From assembly GCF_042646385.1 (NCBI RefSeq), contig NZ_JBHRTO010000001.1, positions 744,001-808,000 on the forward strand: a stretch of 64,000 nt of DNA, written 5' to 3'. Of this stretch, positions 32,931-40,610 are shown one piece after another (the first letter of the stretch is position 1; the number at the start of each line of letters is the position of its first letter). This DNA is from Cypionkella sinensis (GTDB lineage: Bacteria > Pseudomonadota > Alphaproteobacteria > Rhodobacterales > Rhodobacteraceae). The notes under the pieces were generated by a model, which saw only the letters and a program-made list of their open reading frames with translations, searched no databases and was not told the DNA's origin. A program made the position numbers and the translations under genes.

Positions 32931-34172
32931 TCAGCGCCGGGTTGCGCGCGCCAGCAGTAGCGCGGCCGCTCCGGCCAGCAGCGACAGTGCGAGACCCAGC
33001 CTTGCGGCTTCGGCCATGCCGCCGCCGGGCAAGGCCGTGTCGAGGGCAAGCACCGGGACGGTGAAGCCGACGCCGAGCAGCAGGGCGATCAACAGCAGTT
33101 CGCGCAGGCGAATGCCTTGTGGCAGGCTGCGTCCGGTGATTTGGGCGGCGATCATGCAGCCCAGAAGGAAGCCCAGCGGCTTGCCGACCCAGAACGCGGC
33201 CAGCGTGGTGAAGGTGGTGGGGGCGAAGGCCGCCAGATCAATGCCGCCACGGGTGAGGCCGAACAGGAACAGCACAAGCGCCAAGGGGCGCACCAGCAGA
33301 TGCGCCAAGCGGTTCAGCGGATCATGCAGGAAATTCTCGGCCTCGGCAAAGAAGCCGAAAGACCGCTCGGCATGGGGGATTGCGGGGATAACGGGCAGTA
33401 GACCCAAAGCGGGCGGCAGGCCTGCGGCGGCGACGCCGATGAACGAGATCGCTCCGGCAAGCACATAGGGCCAGAGCATCAGGCCTTGGCGGCGCGCGGC
33501 CTCGGACGCGTGCAGGCGCTGGCGGCGGCCGTAAAGCGCCCAGACGCCAACACTGGCGATCAGTGGCAGTGCCAGCCAGCCCAAACGGAATAGTCCACCG
33601 CTGGGATAGGAAAGGCCCAGCACCAGCAACCCCAAGAAATCGCAGGCGATGGTGACAAGCAGCAGCACATGCAGCGCCGGATGGTTGGGTCCGAACACCC
33701 GGCGGCCCAGCACGTAGCCCAGCACCACATCCGAGCCCATCGGCACCTGCCAGCCGATCGCAAAGCTGGCTTCCTGCGCTGTCTCAATCAGTGCGCCGGT
33801 GATGATCCAGATCAGCGCGCCGCCAAGGGCCGCGCCGATCACCCCGCCCAAAGGCACCAGCGATTGCGGGCCAGACAGCGCGCCACGCTCCAGCACCACG
33901 GCTTCCCACAACTCTTTGCCAACAAAGAACATGAACAAGGCCATCAAGCCATGCGAGGTCAGCGAGGCCGGGGTCAACGCCGGGCTTTGCGCCACCCATT
34001 GAGTCAAGCCTGCGGGCAGGAACTCGGGAGCGTGCAGATCGGCCAGCCGCCATTCGATGAAATCATAGTAACCCGCCGCATCCAGATTAAGCCAAAGCGT
34101 CGCACACAGGATGCCAAGCCCCAAGGCGAGGGCAAAATGGCGCATGAAAGGCGAGACACGATACATAGTCAT
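32931..34172 (-). CDS. NhaA-family Na+/H+ antiporter homologue
   Basis: 413-residue protein with about twelve membrane helices matching NhaA along its length: the WQVPMGSDVVLGYVLG segment aligns with the Escherichia coli stretch containing Asp133, and VGKPLG aligns with the conserved Lys300 region. The key DD pair (Asp163-Asp164 in E. coli) reads CD here, in TIACDFLGLLVLGLSY, so one of the two essential carboxylates is Cys. Transport may thus differ in ion, stoichiometry or activity. The start MTMYRV at 34172 is chosen by fit; no strong ribosome site is visible. Divergent from the SseB-domain gene. Confidence 0.85.
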   Translation of the reverse strand: MTMYRVSPFMRHFALALGLGILCATLWLNLDAAGYYDFIEWRLADLHAPEFLPAGLTQWVAQSPALTPASLTSHGLMALFMFFVGKELWEAVVLERGALSGPQSLVPLGGVIGAALGGALIWIITGALIETAQEASFAIGWQVPMGSDVVLGYVLGRRVFGPNHPALHVLLLVTIACDFLGLLVLGLSYPSGGLFRLGWLALPLIASVGVWALYGRRQRLHASEAARRQGLMLWPYVLAGAISFIGVAAAGLPPALGLLPVIPAIPHAERSFGFFAEAENFLHDPLNRLAHLLVRPLALVLFLFGLTRGGIDLAAFAPTTFTTLAAFWVGKPLGFLLGCMIAAQITGRSLPQGIRLRELLLIALLLGVGFTVPVLALDTALPGGGMAEAARLGLALSLLAGAAALLLARATRR

Positions 34173-34303
34173 AATCCGGGGAAGGCGGCGATGATCTTTC
34201 AATATATGGGGGGCAGTCGGCTCACAATCTGGATTTGCCGGAACTGTGCAAGTGTTGCAGCGCTGTCGTGATCGGGGTAGCGATGGGGCAAACGGAGGAT
34301 GCC

Positions 34304-35080
34304 ATGCGCGATCTCGATCAGGCTTATGCGGCGATGCAGGCGGGGGATGAAGCGGCGGGGCTGCGGTTCTACCGACTGCTGGCGGATGCGACGCTATTTC
34401 TGCTGCTGGAGCGCGAGGCCGAGGGCAGCCGGGTTGATCCACGGGTGTTTGATCTGGCCGAGGGGCCGGTGCTGCTGGCGTTTGATTCCGAAGATCGGCT
34501 GGCGGTGATGGGCGATGGCCCCTTGCCTTATGCCGCCCTGCCGGGGCGGTTAATTGCGCAGCAGATGCTGGGGCAGGGGCTGTCTTTGGGGCTGAACCTT
34601 GGCACGGGTGCTGCGTCCGAGGTGTTGCTGCCGCCCGAGGCTTTGCGTTGGCTTTGCGAGATGCTTGATGCCACGCCTGCCGAAGTCGAGGCGGTGCCGT
34701 CGCAGTTCTTCGCGCCGCAGGGTTTGCCGGATGCGCTGAGCGATGCGCTGACCTTTACACTGGGCGGAGCTGCGGGGCTGGCGCGCGCCGCGCTGCTGGC
34801 GGGGGTGCGTTACAGCGACGGGCGGTTGGGGCATATGCTGGCGGTGATTGACGCGGTATCGGGAGCCGAGGAGGCGCTTGCGCGGGCGTTGGGCGAGGCT
34901 TTGGTGTTCTCGGGGCTGGAGGCGGGCGAGTTGGATGTGACTTTCTTGGCGGCAGGCGATGCCGCGGTGGCGGAACTTGCTCGGGTCGCGGTGGTGTTTG
35001 AGGTGCCCGAACGGGTGGCCGAGGCGAAGGCAGAGCGGGCGGCGCCGGGGATGGGCGATCAGCCGCCGCGTTTGCGGTAA
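34304..35080 (+). CDS. SseB-family protein
   Basis: 258-residue soluble protein. The N-terminal half (LDQAYAAMQAGDEAAGLRFY ... GPVLLAFDSEDRLA) matches the SseB N-terminal domain and the C-terminal half resembles the SseB C-terminal part. The domain's biochemical role is unclear (SseB was named for an effect on serine sensitivity or rhodanese-like activity in Escherichia coli). GGAGG at 34294-34298 with 5-base spacing fixes the start at 34304; in-frame ATGs upstream lack such a site. It is followed by a GGATATTT element. Confidence 0.8.
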   Translation: MRDLDQAYAAMQAGDEAAGLRFYRLLADATLFLLLEREAEGSRVDPRVFDLAEGPVLLAFDSEDRLAVMGDGPLPYAALPGRLIAQQMLGQGLSLGLNLGTGAASEVLLPPEALRWLCEMLDATPAEVEAVPSQFFAPQGLPDALSDALTFTLGGAAGLARAALLAGVRYSDGRLGHMLAVIDAVSGAEEALARALGEALVFSGLEAGELDVTFLAAGDAAVAELARVAVVFEVPERVAEAKAERAAPGMGDQPPRLR

Positions 35081-35091
35081 GGTTGAAGCTC

Positions 35092-35140
35092 GGGGTTTCA
35101 CACCCCCAGACCCCTGTGGGATATTTGCGCGCAGGGGATG
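35092..35140 (+). repeat. Dispersed GGATATTT 3'-end element, copy D
   Basis: GGGG TTTCAC ACCCCC hairpin, then CCAGACCCCTGT, GGGATATTTGCGCGCAGG and GGATGG. It starts 11 bases after the SseB-domain gene stop, in the same orientation. It shares 15 bases exactly with the hairpin of copy A. Confidence 0.6.
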
Positions 35141-35174
35141 GCAACTTTAGTCGCGTTGTTTGGAATTTCCTTGG

Positions 35175-35188
35175 GGTATCATGATACC
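35175..35188. promoter_or_regulatory. 14-bp perfect palindrome upstream of rplM
   Basis: GGTATCATGATACC is a perfect palindrome in an AT-rich stretch about 50 bases upstream of the rplM promoter. It could be a dimeric regulator's site; none is identifiable. Confidence 0.35.
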
Positions 35189-35237
35189 GTATATTTCAAC
35201 CATATGAAATCACTTGGTATTATCTTTGGTCTAGCGC

Positions 35238-35266
35238 TTGACGCTGCATCCGCCTTGCGCGATAAG
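35238..35266 (+). promoter_or_regulatory. Promoter of rplM-rpsI
   Basis: TTGACG (35238-35243), 17-base spacer, GATAAG (35261-35266). A leader of about 45 bases follows, in which GCGAG (35281) can pair with CTCGC (35294) or, alternatively, AGGGG (35284) with CCCCT (35298). Confidence 0.6.
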
Positions 35267-35318
35267 CCGCCATCCGAAATGCGAGGGGTGACTCTCGCCC
35301 CTGCTTTATGGGTTCAAG

Positions 35319-35783
35319 ATGAAAACCTTCTCCGCTACGCCTGCGGATATTGACAAGAAATGGATCCTGATCGACGCCGAAGGCATCGTTCTGGGCCGTC
35401 TTGCAACGATCGTGGCAAACATCCTGCGCGGCAAGAACAAGCCGACCTTCACCCCCCACATGGATATGGGTGACAACGTGATCGTCATCAACGCCGACAA
35501 GGTGCAGATGACCGGCAACAAGCGCAACGACAAAGTCTATTACTGGCACACTGGCCATCCGGGCGGCATCAAGCAGCGCACTGCCAAGCAAGTTCTGGAA
35601 GGCGCACATCCCGAGCGCGTCGTGATCAAGGCTGTTGAGCGTATGATCACCCGCAACCGTCTGGGCCGCGTTCAGATGACCAACCTGCGCGTTTACGCCT
35701 CGGCTGAGCATCCGCATGAGGCACAGCAGCCCACCGTTCTGGACCTTGCGGCCCTGAACCCGAAAAACACCCGGAGCGCGTAA
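35319..35783 (+). CDS. rplM: Ribosomal protein L13 (uL13)
   Basis: Large-subunit protein that assembles early on 23S rRNA. The 154-residue protein is full length, with WILIDAEGIVLGRLAT, MGDNVIVINADKVQMTG, YYWHTGHPGGIK and MITRNRLGRVQMTNLRVY, all typical. It is followed after 2 bases by rpsI, the usual L13-S9 operon, with a promoter upstream and a strong terminator after rpsI. The short leader could fold in two mutually exclusive ways. Confidence 0.97.
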   Translation: MKTFSATPADIDKKWILIDAEGIVLGRLATIVANILRGKNKPTFTPHMDMGDNVIVINADKVQMTGNKRNDKVYYWHTGHPGGIKQRTAKQVLEGAHPERVVIKAVERMITRNRLGRVQMTNLRVYASAEHPHEAQQPTVLDLAALNPKNTRSA

Positions 35784-35785
35784 TC

Positions 35786-36268
35786 ATGTCCGATATCAAA
35801 TCTCTCGACGATCTGAAATCGGCCGTTGGCGCGGCTGCTCCGGCTCCGGCGGCTGTTGTGCGCACCCCGGTGCGTGACAAGCTGGGCCGGGCTTATGCAA
35901 CCGGCAAGCGCAAGAACGCCGTTGCACGCGTCTGGATCAAACCGGGCTCGGGCAAAGTGGTTGTGAACGGCAAAGAGATGGCGGTTTATTTCGCGCGTCC
36001 GGTGCTGCAAATGATCCTGCGTCAGCCGTTCACCGTTGCTGGCGTTGAAGGCCAGTTCGACGTGATGGCAACGGTTGCTGGCGGCGGTCTTTCGGGCCAA
36101 GCCGGTGCTGTGAAGCATGGCGTGTCGAAAGCGCTGCAGCTTTATGAACCCGGTCTGCGTGGGGCGCTGAAAGCCGCTGGCTTCCTGACCCGCGACAGCC
36201 GTGTGGTGGAACGGAAGAAATACGGCAAGGCGAAAGCCCGTAAATCGTTCCAGTTCTCGAAGCGCTAA
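35786..36268 (+). CDS. rpsI: Ribosomal protein S9 (uS9)
   Basis: Small-subunit protein whose C-terminal tail reaches the P site. 160 residues, with an N-terminal extension of about 30 residues ending in APAAVVRTPV before the conserved core (YATGKRKNAVARVWIKPG, GLSGQAGAVKHGVSKAL, LTRDSRVVERKKYGKAK) and the invariant C-terminus KSFQFSKR. N-terminal extensions are usual in alphaproteobacterial S9. Second gene of the rplM-rpsI operon. Confidence 0.97.
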   Translation: MSDIKSLDDLKSAVGAAAPAPAAVVRTPVRDKLGRAYATGKRKNAVARVWIKPGSGKVVVNGKEMAVYFARPVLQMILRQPFTVAGVEGQFDVMATVAGGGLSGQAGAVKHGVSKALQLYEPGLRGALKAAGFLTRDSRVVERKKYGKAKARKSFQFSKR

Positions 36269-36290
36269 GCTTTACCATCTGGATTTCGGC

Positions 36291-36325
36291 AAAAGGCCCG
36301 TGGTGTTCCACGGGCCTTTTGTTTT
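36291..36325 (+). terminator. Rho-independent terminator of rplM-rpsI
   Basis: 9-bp stem GGCCCGTGG/CCACGGGCC with TGTT loop at 36295-36316, then TTTTGTTTT. It lies 26 bases after the rpsI stop. Confidence 0.93.
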
Positions 36326-36431
36326 GGTTCCGGCGGTCTTCCCATCTGGGATGCACTTGTGTTTTCTGATCTGTTTCAGGCAGATTTCCACAATATGTTG
36401 TGGGTCGTGGGCGCTTCTTAAGCCTCGCCAT

Positions 36432-36459
36432 AAAAAAAACGGGCCGGAAAACCGGCCCG
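36432..36459 (-). terminator. Rho-independent terminator of the DUF1127 gene
   Basis: Minus strand: CGGGCCGG/CCGGCCCG stem with a 4-base loop, followed by eight T residues. Placed 24 bases after the DUF1127 stop. Confidence 0.93.
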
Positions 36460-36483
36460 AGGTTGGGGAACAGCGGGAGGTAA

Positions 36484-36696
36484 TCAGGCGCGCCAGAACG
36501 GCTTTTCGGCCTCATGCTCGGCATGGCTTTCCGAAAGGCCGATGTCGCGCAGCATGTGCTTGGGCATCTGTGCCAACTGCTTTCGGGTGCGATGGCGCAG
36601 CTCCCATGCCGCGACGGTCAGCGCCAGCGACACCAGCACGCGCGAAATCGGCGGCAAGGGTTGGGCGTTCAGAGCGAGGGCTTGGTTATACGACAT
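36484..36696 (-). CDS. DUF1127 small protein (YjiS-like)
   Basis: About 70 residues. The conserved DUF1127 segment is ELRHRTRKQLAQMPKHMLRDIGL followed by SESHAEHEAEKPFW at the C-terminus. In other alphaproteobacteria small arginine-rich DUF1127 proteins have been linked to RNA turnover and nutrient (phosphate or carbon) responses; the role here is not known. The start is uncertain (ATG at 36696 or 36705). Its 5' region is overlapped by the twin operator of the divergent MocR gene, so that regulator probably controls it. Confidence 0.85.
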   Translation of the reverse strand: MSYNQALALNAQPLPPISRVLVSLALTVAAWELRHRTRKQLAQMPKHMLRDIGLSESHAEHEAEKPFWRA

Positions 36697-36709
36697 GAGC
36701 TTCATCCGA

Positions 36710-36753
36710 TTGTATTGATACAAGATGCAATATTCTGCTAGTATTGATACAAT
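36710..36753. promoter_or_regulatory. Twin operator between the DUF1127 gene and the MocR gene
   Basis: TATTGATACAA occurs at 36713-36723 and 36742-36752, 29 bases apart, each within an inverted pair (TTGTAT TG ATACAA at 36710-36723; a shorter GTAT TG ATAC at 36741-36750). On the plus strand TTGATA (36715) and TAGTAT (36739) with an 18-base spacer form a promoter for the MocR gene, so binding would block it. Paired direct repeats of this type are typical MocR sites. Confidence 0.65.
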
Positions 36754-36785
36754 CCCCGCCAGCGAATCGCCAGAGGAACATTGTC

Positions 36786-38186
36786 ATGAATACAATCTGG
36801 GTGCCGGACCTGTCTGGCGACGAGGGGCCGAAGTATTTATCGCTGGCACGCGCCTTGCGCGAGGCAATCCGCACGGCGACGCTGCCGCAAGGCACACAAT
36901 TACCGACGGTGCGCGACCTGGCTTATCGGTTGGCGGTGACGCCGGGCACAGTCAGCCGGGCCTATCAGATTGCGACGCAAGAGGGTCTGCTAGAGGCCAC
37001 GGTGGGGCGCGGCACCTTTGTGGCGGCGCGCAAGCCGCGGCTGGGCCCCACGCAAAGCCTGTTCACCGACCGCGATGCCGGCGTCGATGAAGGTCGGGTT
37101 GATCTGCGGTCGCCGCAACTGCCTGATGTCGGGCAAGTGACGGTTTTTGGCGATATTCTGCGCAAAGCATCGCTGAACATTGGTGCGGAATGGCTTGATT
37201 ACACACATCAAAGTGGTGAACGCCCACTGCGCGAGGCGGTGGTGGGCTGGCTGAGCGGCCGGGTGTTGGGGCCGATCAGCGAGGATGATGTGATGCTGAC
37301 CCACGGCGGGCAAAGCGGCATTGGTCTGGTGCTGGATTGCTGTTTGCGCGGCGATCGCCCGGTGGTGCTGATCGAAGATCTGGCCTATCCGGGCTTTCGC
37401 TATGCCGCGCGCGCGGCGCGGGCCGAGGTGGTGAGCATCGAGTTGGACGATGAAGGCATCCGCCCCGATGCGTTGGAGGTCGCCTGCAAACGCTATGGCG
37501 CGCAGGTATTGTGTCTGACCCCAAGCGCACAAAACCCGACCACGGCGCGGATGAGCCCGGAACGACAGGCACAGATTGTATCCATCGCGCGGCGTTACGA
37601 TCTGCAGATCATCGAGGATGAGTGCTATTTCTACTCGGGCGCGCCGGACCCTGCGTTGCGGGCACTGGCACCAGAGCGGGTGTGGTATGCGGGCAGTCTG
37701 TCAAAATCGGTCTCGGCGGCGCTGCGCTTTGGCTATGTGATCTGCCCGACCGGCATGGGGCCAACCGGGCGGCTGGCGGCGCAACATGCGTTCTTTGCGC
37801 TGTCGAAACCCTTGGCGGAATTTGCGCTGGAGTTGTTCAACTCGGGGGCTGCGACCGAGATCCGCCGTCTGGTCGAGGCGGAATTTTCGGATCGTTTGCA
37901 AATGGTTGTCAACCGTCTGGGTGCATTTGATCTGGCGTGGCAGAAGGGGATTCCCTTTGCCTGGCTGCGGCTGCCGCAGGGGTGGCGGGCCTATACGTTT
38001 ACCCGCATGGCCGAAGAACAAGGCGTTTTGCTGCGCGCCGCCGACCAATATGCAATGAGCAATGGCCGCGCGCCGAATGCCGTGCGGCTGGCGATTGCGG
38101 GGGGGATTCCGCGCCAGCAGCTTGATGCCGGATTGGCGGCGATGGGCTATATGCTGCCGCGCCCGCCGAATGATATGGCGGTGTAA
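36786..38186 (+). CDS. MocR-family regulator (GntR helix-turn-helix fused to aminotransferase-like domain)
   Basis: 466 residues. The N-terminal winged helix of GntR type (about 15-80: LSLARALREAIRTATLPQG, LAVTPGTVSRAYQIA) is joined to a fold-type I PLP domain, with the pyridoxal lysine in YAGSLSKSVSAALRFGY. MocR proteins sense PLP or an amine through the aminotransferase-like domain and often activate nearby genes while repressing themselves. AGAGGAA lies before the start. Twin repeats upstream are its probable operator. It precedes a polyamine-type transporter operon, a plausible target. Confidence 0.92.
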   Translation: MNTIWVPDLSGDEGPKYLSLARALREAIRTATLPQGTQLPTVRDLAYRLAVTPGTVSRAYQIATQEGLLEATVGRGTFVAARKPRLGPTQSLFTDRDAGVDEGRVDLRSPQLPDVGQVTVFGDILRKASLNIGAEWLDYTHQSGERPLREAVVGWLSGRVLGPISEDDVMLTHGGQSGIGLVLDCCLRGDRPVVLIEDLAYPGFRYAARAARAEVVSIELDDEGIRPDALEVACKRYGAQVLCLTPSAQNPTTARMSPERQAQIVSIARRYDLQIIEDECYFYSGAPDPALRALAPERVWYAGSLSKSVSAALRFGYVICPTGMGPTGRLAAQHAFFALSKPLAEFALELFNSGAATEIRRLVEAEFSDRLQMVVNRLGAFDLAWQKGIPFAWLRLPQGWRAYTFTRMAEEQGVLLRAADQYAMSNGRAPNAVRLAIAGGIPRQQLDAGLAAMGYMLPRPPNDMAV

Positions 38187-38455
38187 TCAATCTTACCCGG
38201 CAGATGCGGATTTCGAACGAGCCATCTCCAAGCACGTCATCGTGCATTCCTGACGTGACCGGGCAGGCCCTTGGTATCACCGCTATAATGGACGCTCAAG
38301 GTTGCCTTTGTTCGCTATGACTGTCTGAATGTGTGGCTTTCTGGACTCTGTGCGACACAATCTTGCGCTGGCGAATTGACCGAAGGCCGCCTCACGCGCA
38401 AGATTCCGCTTAAGGCCCGCGAAAAGGGTCAGAGCAGATCAGAAAGGCCCGAACA
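38187..38455. other. Intergenic stretch between the MocR gene and the small unknown gene
   Basis: 269 bases without a convincing gene. It contains a GCACG TCAT CGTGC hairpin at 38232-38245 with no T run, and a perfect TATAAT at 38284-38289 with no good -35 at the proper distance. Nothing else stands out. Confidence 0.4.
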
Positions 38456-38707
38456 ATGGGACTTCAAACCACGTTTCATGCGCCGGGTGCAGGCGCCGAT
38501 TTTCTGGGTATGCGCAAATCGCGCGCAGGCTCGACCGAGATCGTTTATGACGACGGTGCAAAGCAGCGGCTGATCTGGCGGGTTGCCGATGGCGCGGGCG
38601 ATGAGGTGATCTCGGACGCGCTGCAGGCGGCGGTCGGTGCGCAGCGGGTGCTGGCAAGCCTGTATGACGAGCTTAAAAAGCGGGCGATTCAGATCGAACG
38701 CATCTGA
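38456..38707 (+). CDS. Small protein of unknown function
   Basis: An 83-residue soluble, charged protein (MGLQTTFHAPGAGADFLG ... LKKRAIQIERI) with no membrane segment and no motif I recognise. AAAGG 8 bases upstream could be its ribosome site. Codon use fits the neighbourhood. It lies alone between the MocR gene and the ABC operon, about 150 bases before the latter. Real gene likely, function unknown. Confidence 0.5.
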   Translation: MGLQTTFHAPGAGADFLGMRKSRAGSTEIVYDDGAKQRLIWRVADGAGDEVISDALQAAVGAQRVLASLYDELKKRAIQIERI

Positions 38708-38859
38708 CGGCTGCCTGTTTCGCTTGCGCGCCTGACCCTTGGCGGTGATGATCAGAGAAGATGTGGGATCACATAAAGCTTGCGCGATTTTGCGGGATCG
38801 GCTTAATTTGATCAAAAGACGCAAAGCTGTGCCAGCCAAGGCGCAACAGGGGGAACGGG

Positions 38860-39807
38860 ATGCAATCGAAACCAAAGGTGCGCTTCTGGGGATCAGAAGC
38901 CGCCAACGGGCTGTTTATGATCAGCCCCACCGCGATTTATGCGATACTGCTGCTTGCGGCTCCGCTGGCGATGATCCTTGCCTATAGCTTCATGACCGAT
39001 GGATATCTGAAGATTATCCCGCATTTTCAGTTGTGTAACTACATTGGCGAGTGTCACTCGTATAAAGACGTCAACGGGGTGATGACAGAGTCGCAAGCCT
39101 ACAAGGGCGTGTGGTCGGACCCGCTGGCGCTGACGCTGATGTGGCGGTCGTTGCTGATCTCGATGGTGGTGACGGCGGTGACGGTGCTGCTGGCGTTTCC
39201 GGTGGCTTACTACGTCAGCTTTTATGTCAGCCCGTCGAAAAAGTCGCTGTGGCTGTTTCTGATCACCATTCCGTTCTGGACCAGCTATCTGATCCGGGTG
39301 TTTTTGTGGAAGGTGATTTTGGGCACCGGCGGGCCGATCAACTTTGGTCTGCTGGAACTGGGGCTTATTCAGGAACCGATCACTTGGCTTTTGTATAACG
39401 TCAATTCGGTGGTGATCACGCTGGCGCATGCCTATGCGCCGTTTGCGATCTTGCCGATTTTCGTCAGTCTGGAAAAGATCGACCGGTCGTTCCTTGAGGC
39501 CGGGCGCGATCTGGGGGAAAGCCCGTTGATGACGTTCTGGCGGGTGACGCTGCCCTTGGCGATGCCGGGGGTGATTTCCTCGGTGCTGATCGTGTTCATT
39601 CCGACGATTGGCGATTATGTGACGCCCAGTCTGGTGGGCGGGCCTGAGGGCAAGATGGTCGCGAACCTTGTCGAGTTGAACTACAAAAAGCTGGACAATT
39701 ACCCATTGGGATCGGCACTTGCGGTGTCGTCGATGGCCTTGGTGATGGCGGTCAGTCTGTTGTTTTTGTTTATGAACCGGCGGTTCTTGAAGGGGAATAA
39801 GCGATGA
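38860..39807 (+). CDS. Polyamine-type ABC transporter permease (PotB-like)
   Basis: 315-residue inner-membrane permease with six helices. The ABC-permease EAA loop reads DRSFLEAGRDLGESPLMTFWRVTLPLAMPG, the site that contacts the ATPase. The first helix follows FMISPTAIYAILLLAAPLAM. Overall similarity is to the PotB/PotH family of spermidine/putrescine importers. Its stop overlaps the next permease start (ATGA). The substrate is inferred from family only. Confidence 0.88.
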   Translation: MQSKPKVRFWGSEAANGLFMISPTAIYAILLLAAPLAMILAYSFMTDGYLKIIPHFQLCNYIGECHSYKDVNGVMTESQAYKGVWSDPLALTLMWRSLLISMVVTAVTVLLAFPVAYYVSFYVSPSKKSLWLFLITIPFWTSYLIRVFLWKVILGTGGPINFGLLELGLIQEPITWLLYNVNSVVITLAHAYAPFAILPIFVSLEKIDRSFLEAGRDLGESPLMTFWRVTLPLAMPGVISSVLIVFIPTIGDYVTPSLVGGPEGKMVANLVELNYKKLDNYPLGSALAVSSMALVMAVSLLFLFMNRRFLKGNKR

Positions 39808-40610
39808 AGGGCGGTTGGTTTCGGGGCTATACGATCTTTTATCTGATCTTCCTTTACGCCCCCATCGTGTTGCTGCCGGTGTTTGCCTTCAACAATGCCA
39901 CAACGGTGGCGTTTCCGCTGAACGGCTTTACGACGGCGTGGTTTGGCAAGCTGTGGGATGATCCGGCGCTGCATCATGCGCTGAAAAACTCGCTGATCAT
40001 CGGGTGCAGTGCGGCGGTGATCTCGACCTGTTTGGGAATTTTCGCCTCGCGTGCGTCCAGCCGCTATGCGTTCCCGTTCAAGACTCCGCTGATGGGGCTG
40101 ATCATGCTGCCGTTGGTGATGCCGGATATCATCCTCGCGGTGGCGCTGCTGACGGTGCTTTTGGGCATCGGGGTGCCGCTGAGCCTGTTCACGGTGATCC
40201 TGGGGCATGTGCTGGTCTGCACGCCGTTCTCGATTGCGATTCTGTCGGCGGCGTTTCAAAGCTTGGATCAGTCGCTGGAAGAGGCGGCCTATGATCTGGG
40301 TGAGACGCCGATTTCGGCGTTCCGGCTGGTGATTTTGCCGCTGGTGCTGCCGGGGATCATTTCCAGCCTGTTGATCACCTTCACCATCAGCCTTGATGAA
40401 TTCATCATGGCGTTCTTTCTGGCGGGCAATGAAAACACCCTGCCGGTCTATATCTTTGGCCAGTTCCGCTTTCCGCAGAACGTGCCTGTCATTCTGGCGC
40501 TGGGGACGATTCTGGTCTGTCTGTCCATCGCGCTTCTCGCAACCGCAGAATATTTCCGCCGCCGTGGCATCGCCAAAACCGGTGGTAAGGATACTGGAGG
40601 CTTCCTGTGA
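39804..40610 (+). CDS. Polyamine-type ABC transporter permease (PotC-like)
   Basis: 268-residue permease with six helices; the EAA loop is LEEAAYDLGETPISAFRLVI. GWFRGYTIFYLIFLYAPIV opens the protein, and SLDEFIMAFFLAGNENTLPV is typical of PotC/PotI. It overlaps both neighbours by 4 bases, showing tight coupling in the order permease-permease-ATPase. No periplasmic binding protein gene is next to it. Confidence 0.9.
   Translation: MKGGWFRGYTIFYLIFLYAPIVLLPVFAFNNATTVAFPLNGFTTAWFGKLWDDPALHHALKNSLIIGCSAAVISTCLGIFASRASSRYAFPFKTPLMGLIMLPLVMPDIILAVALLTVLLGIGVPLSLFTVILGHVLVCTPFSIAILSAAFQSLDQSLEEAAYDLGETPISAFRLVILPLVLPGIISSLLITFTISLDEFIMAFFLAGNENTLPVYIFGQFRFPQNVPVILALGTILVCLSIALLATAEYFRRRGIAKTGGKDTGGFL

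Noticed and set aside
38284..38289. Perfect TATAAT as a promoter
   Set aside because: No acceptable -35 at 16-18 bases upstream and no extended -10 TG; noted only in the intergenic description.
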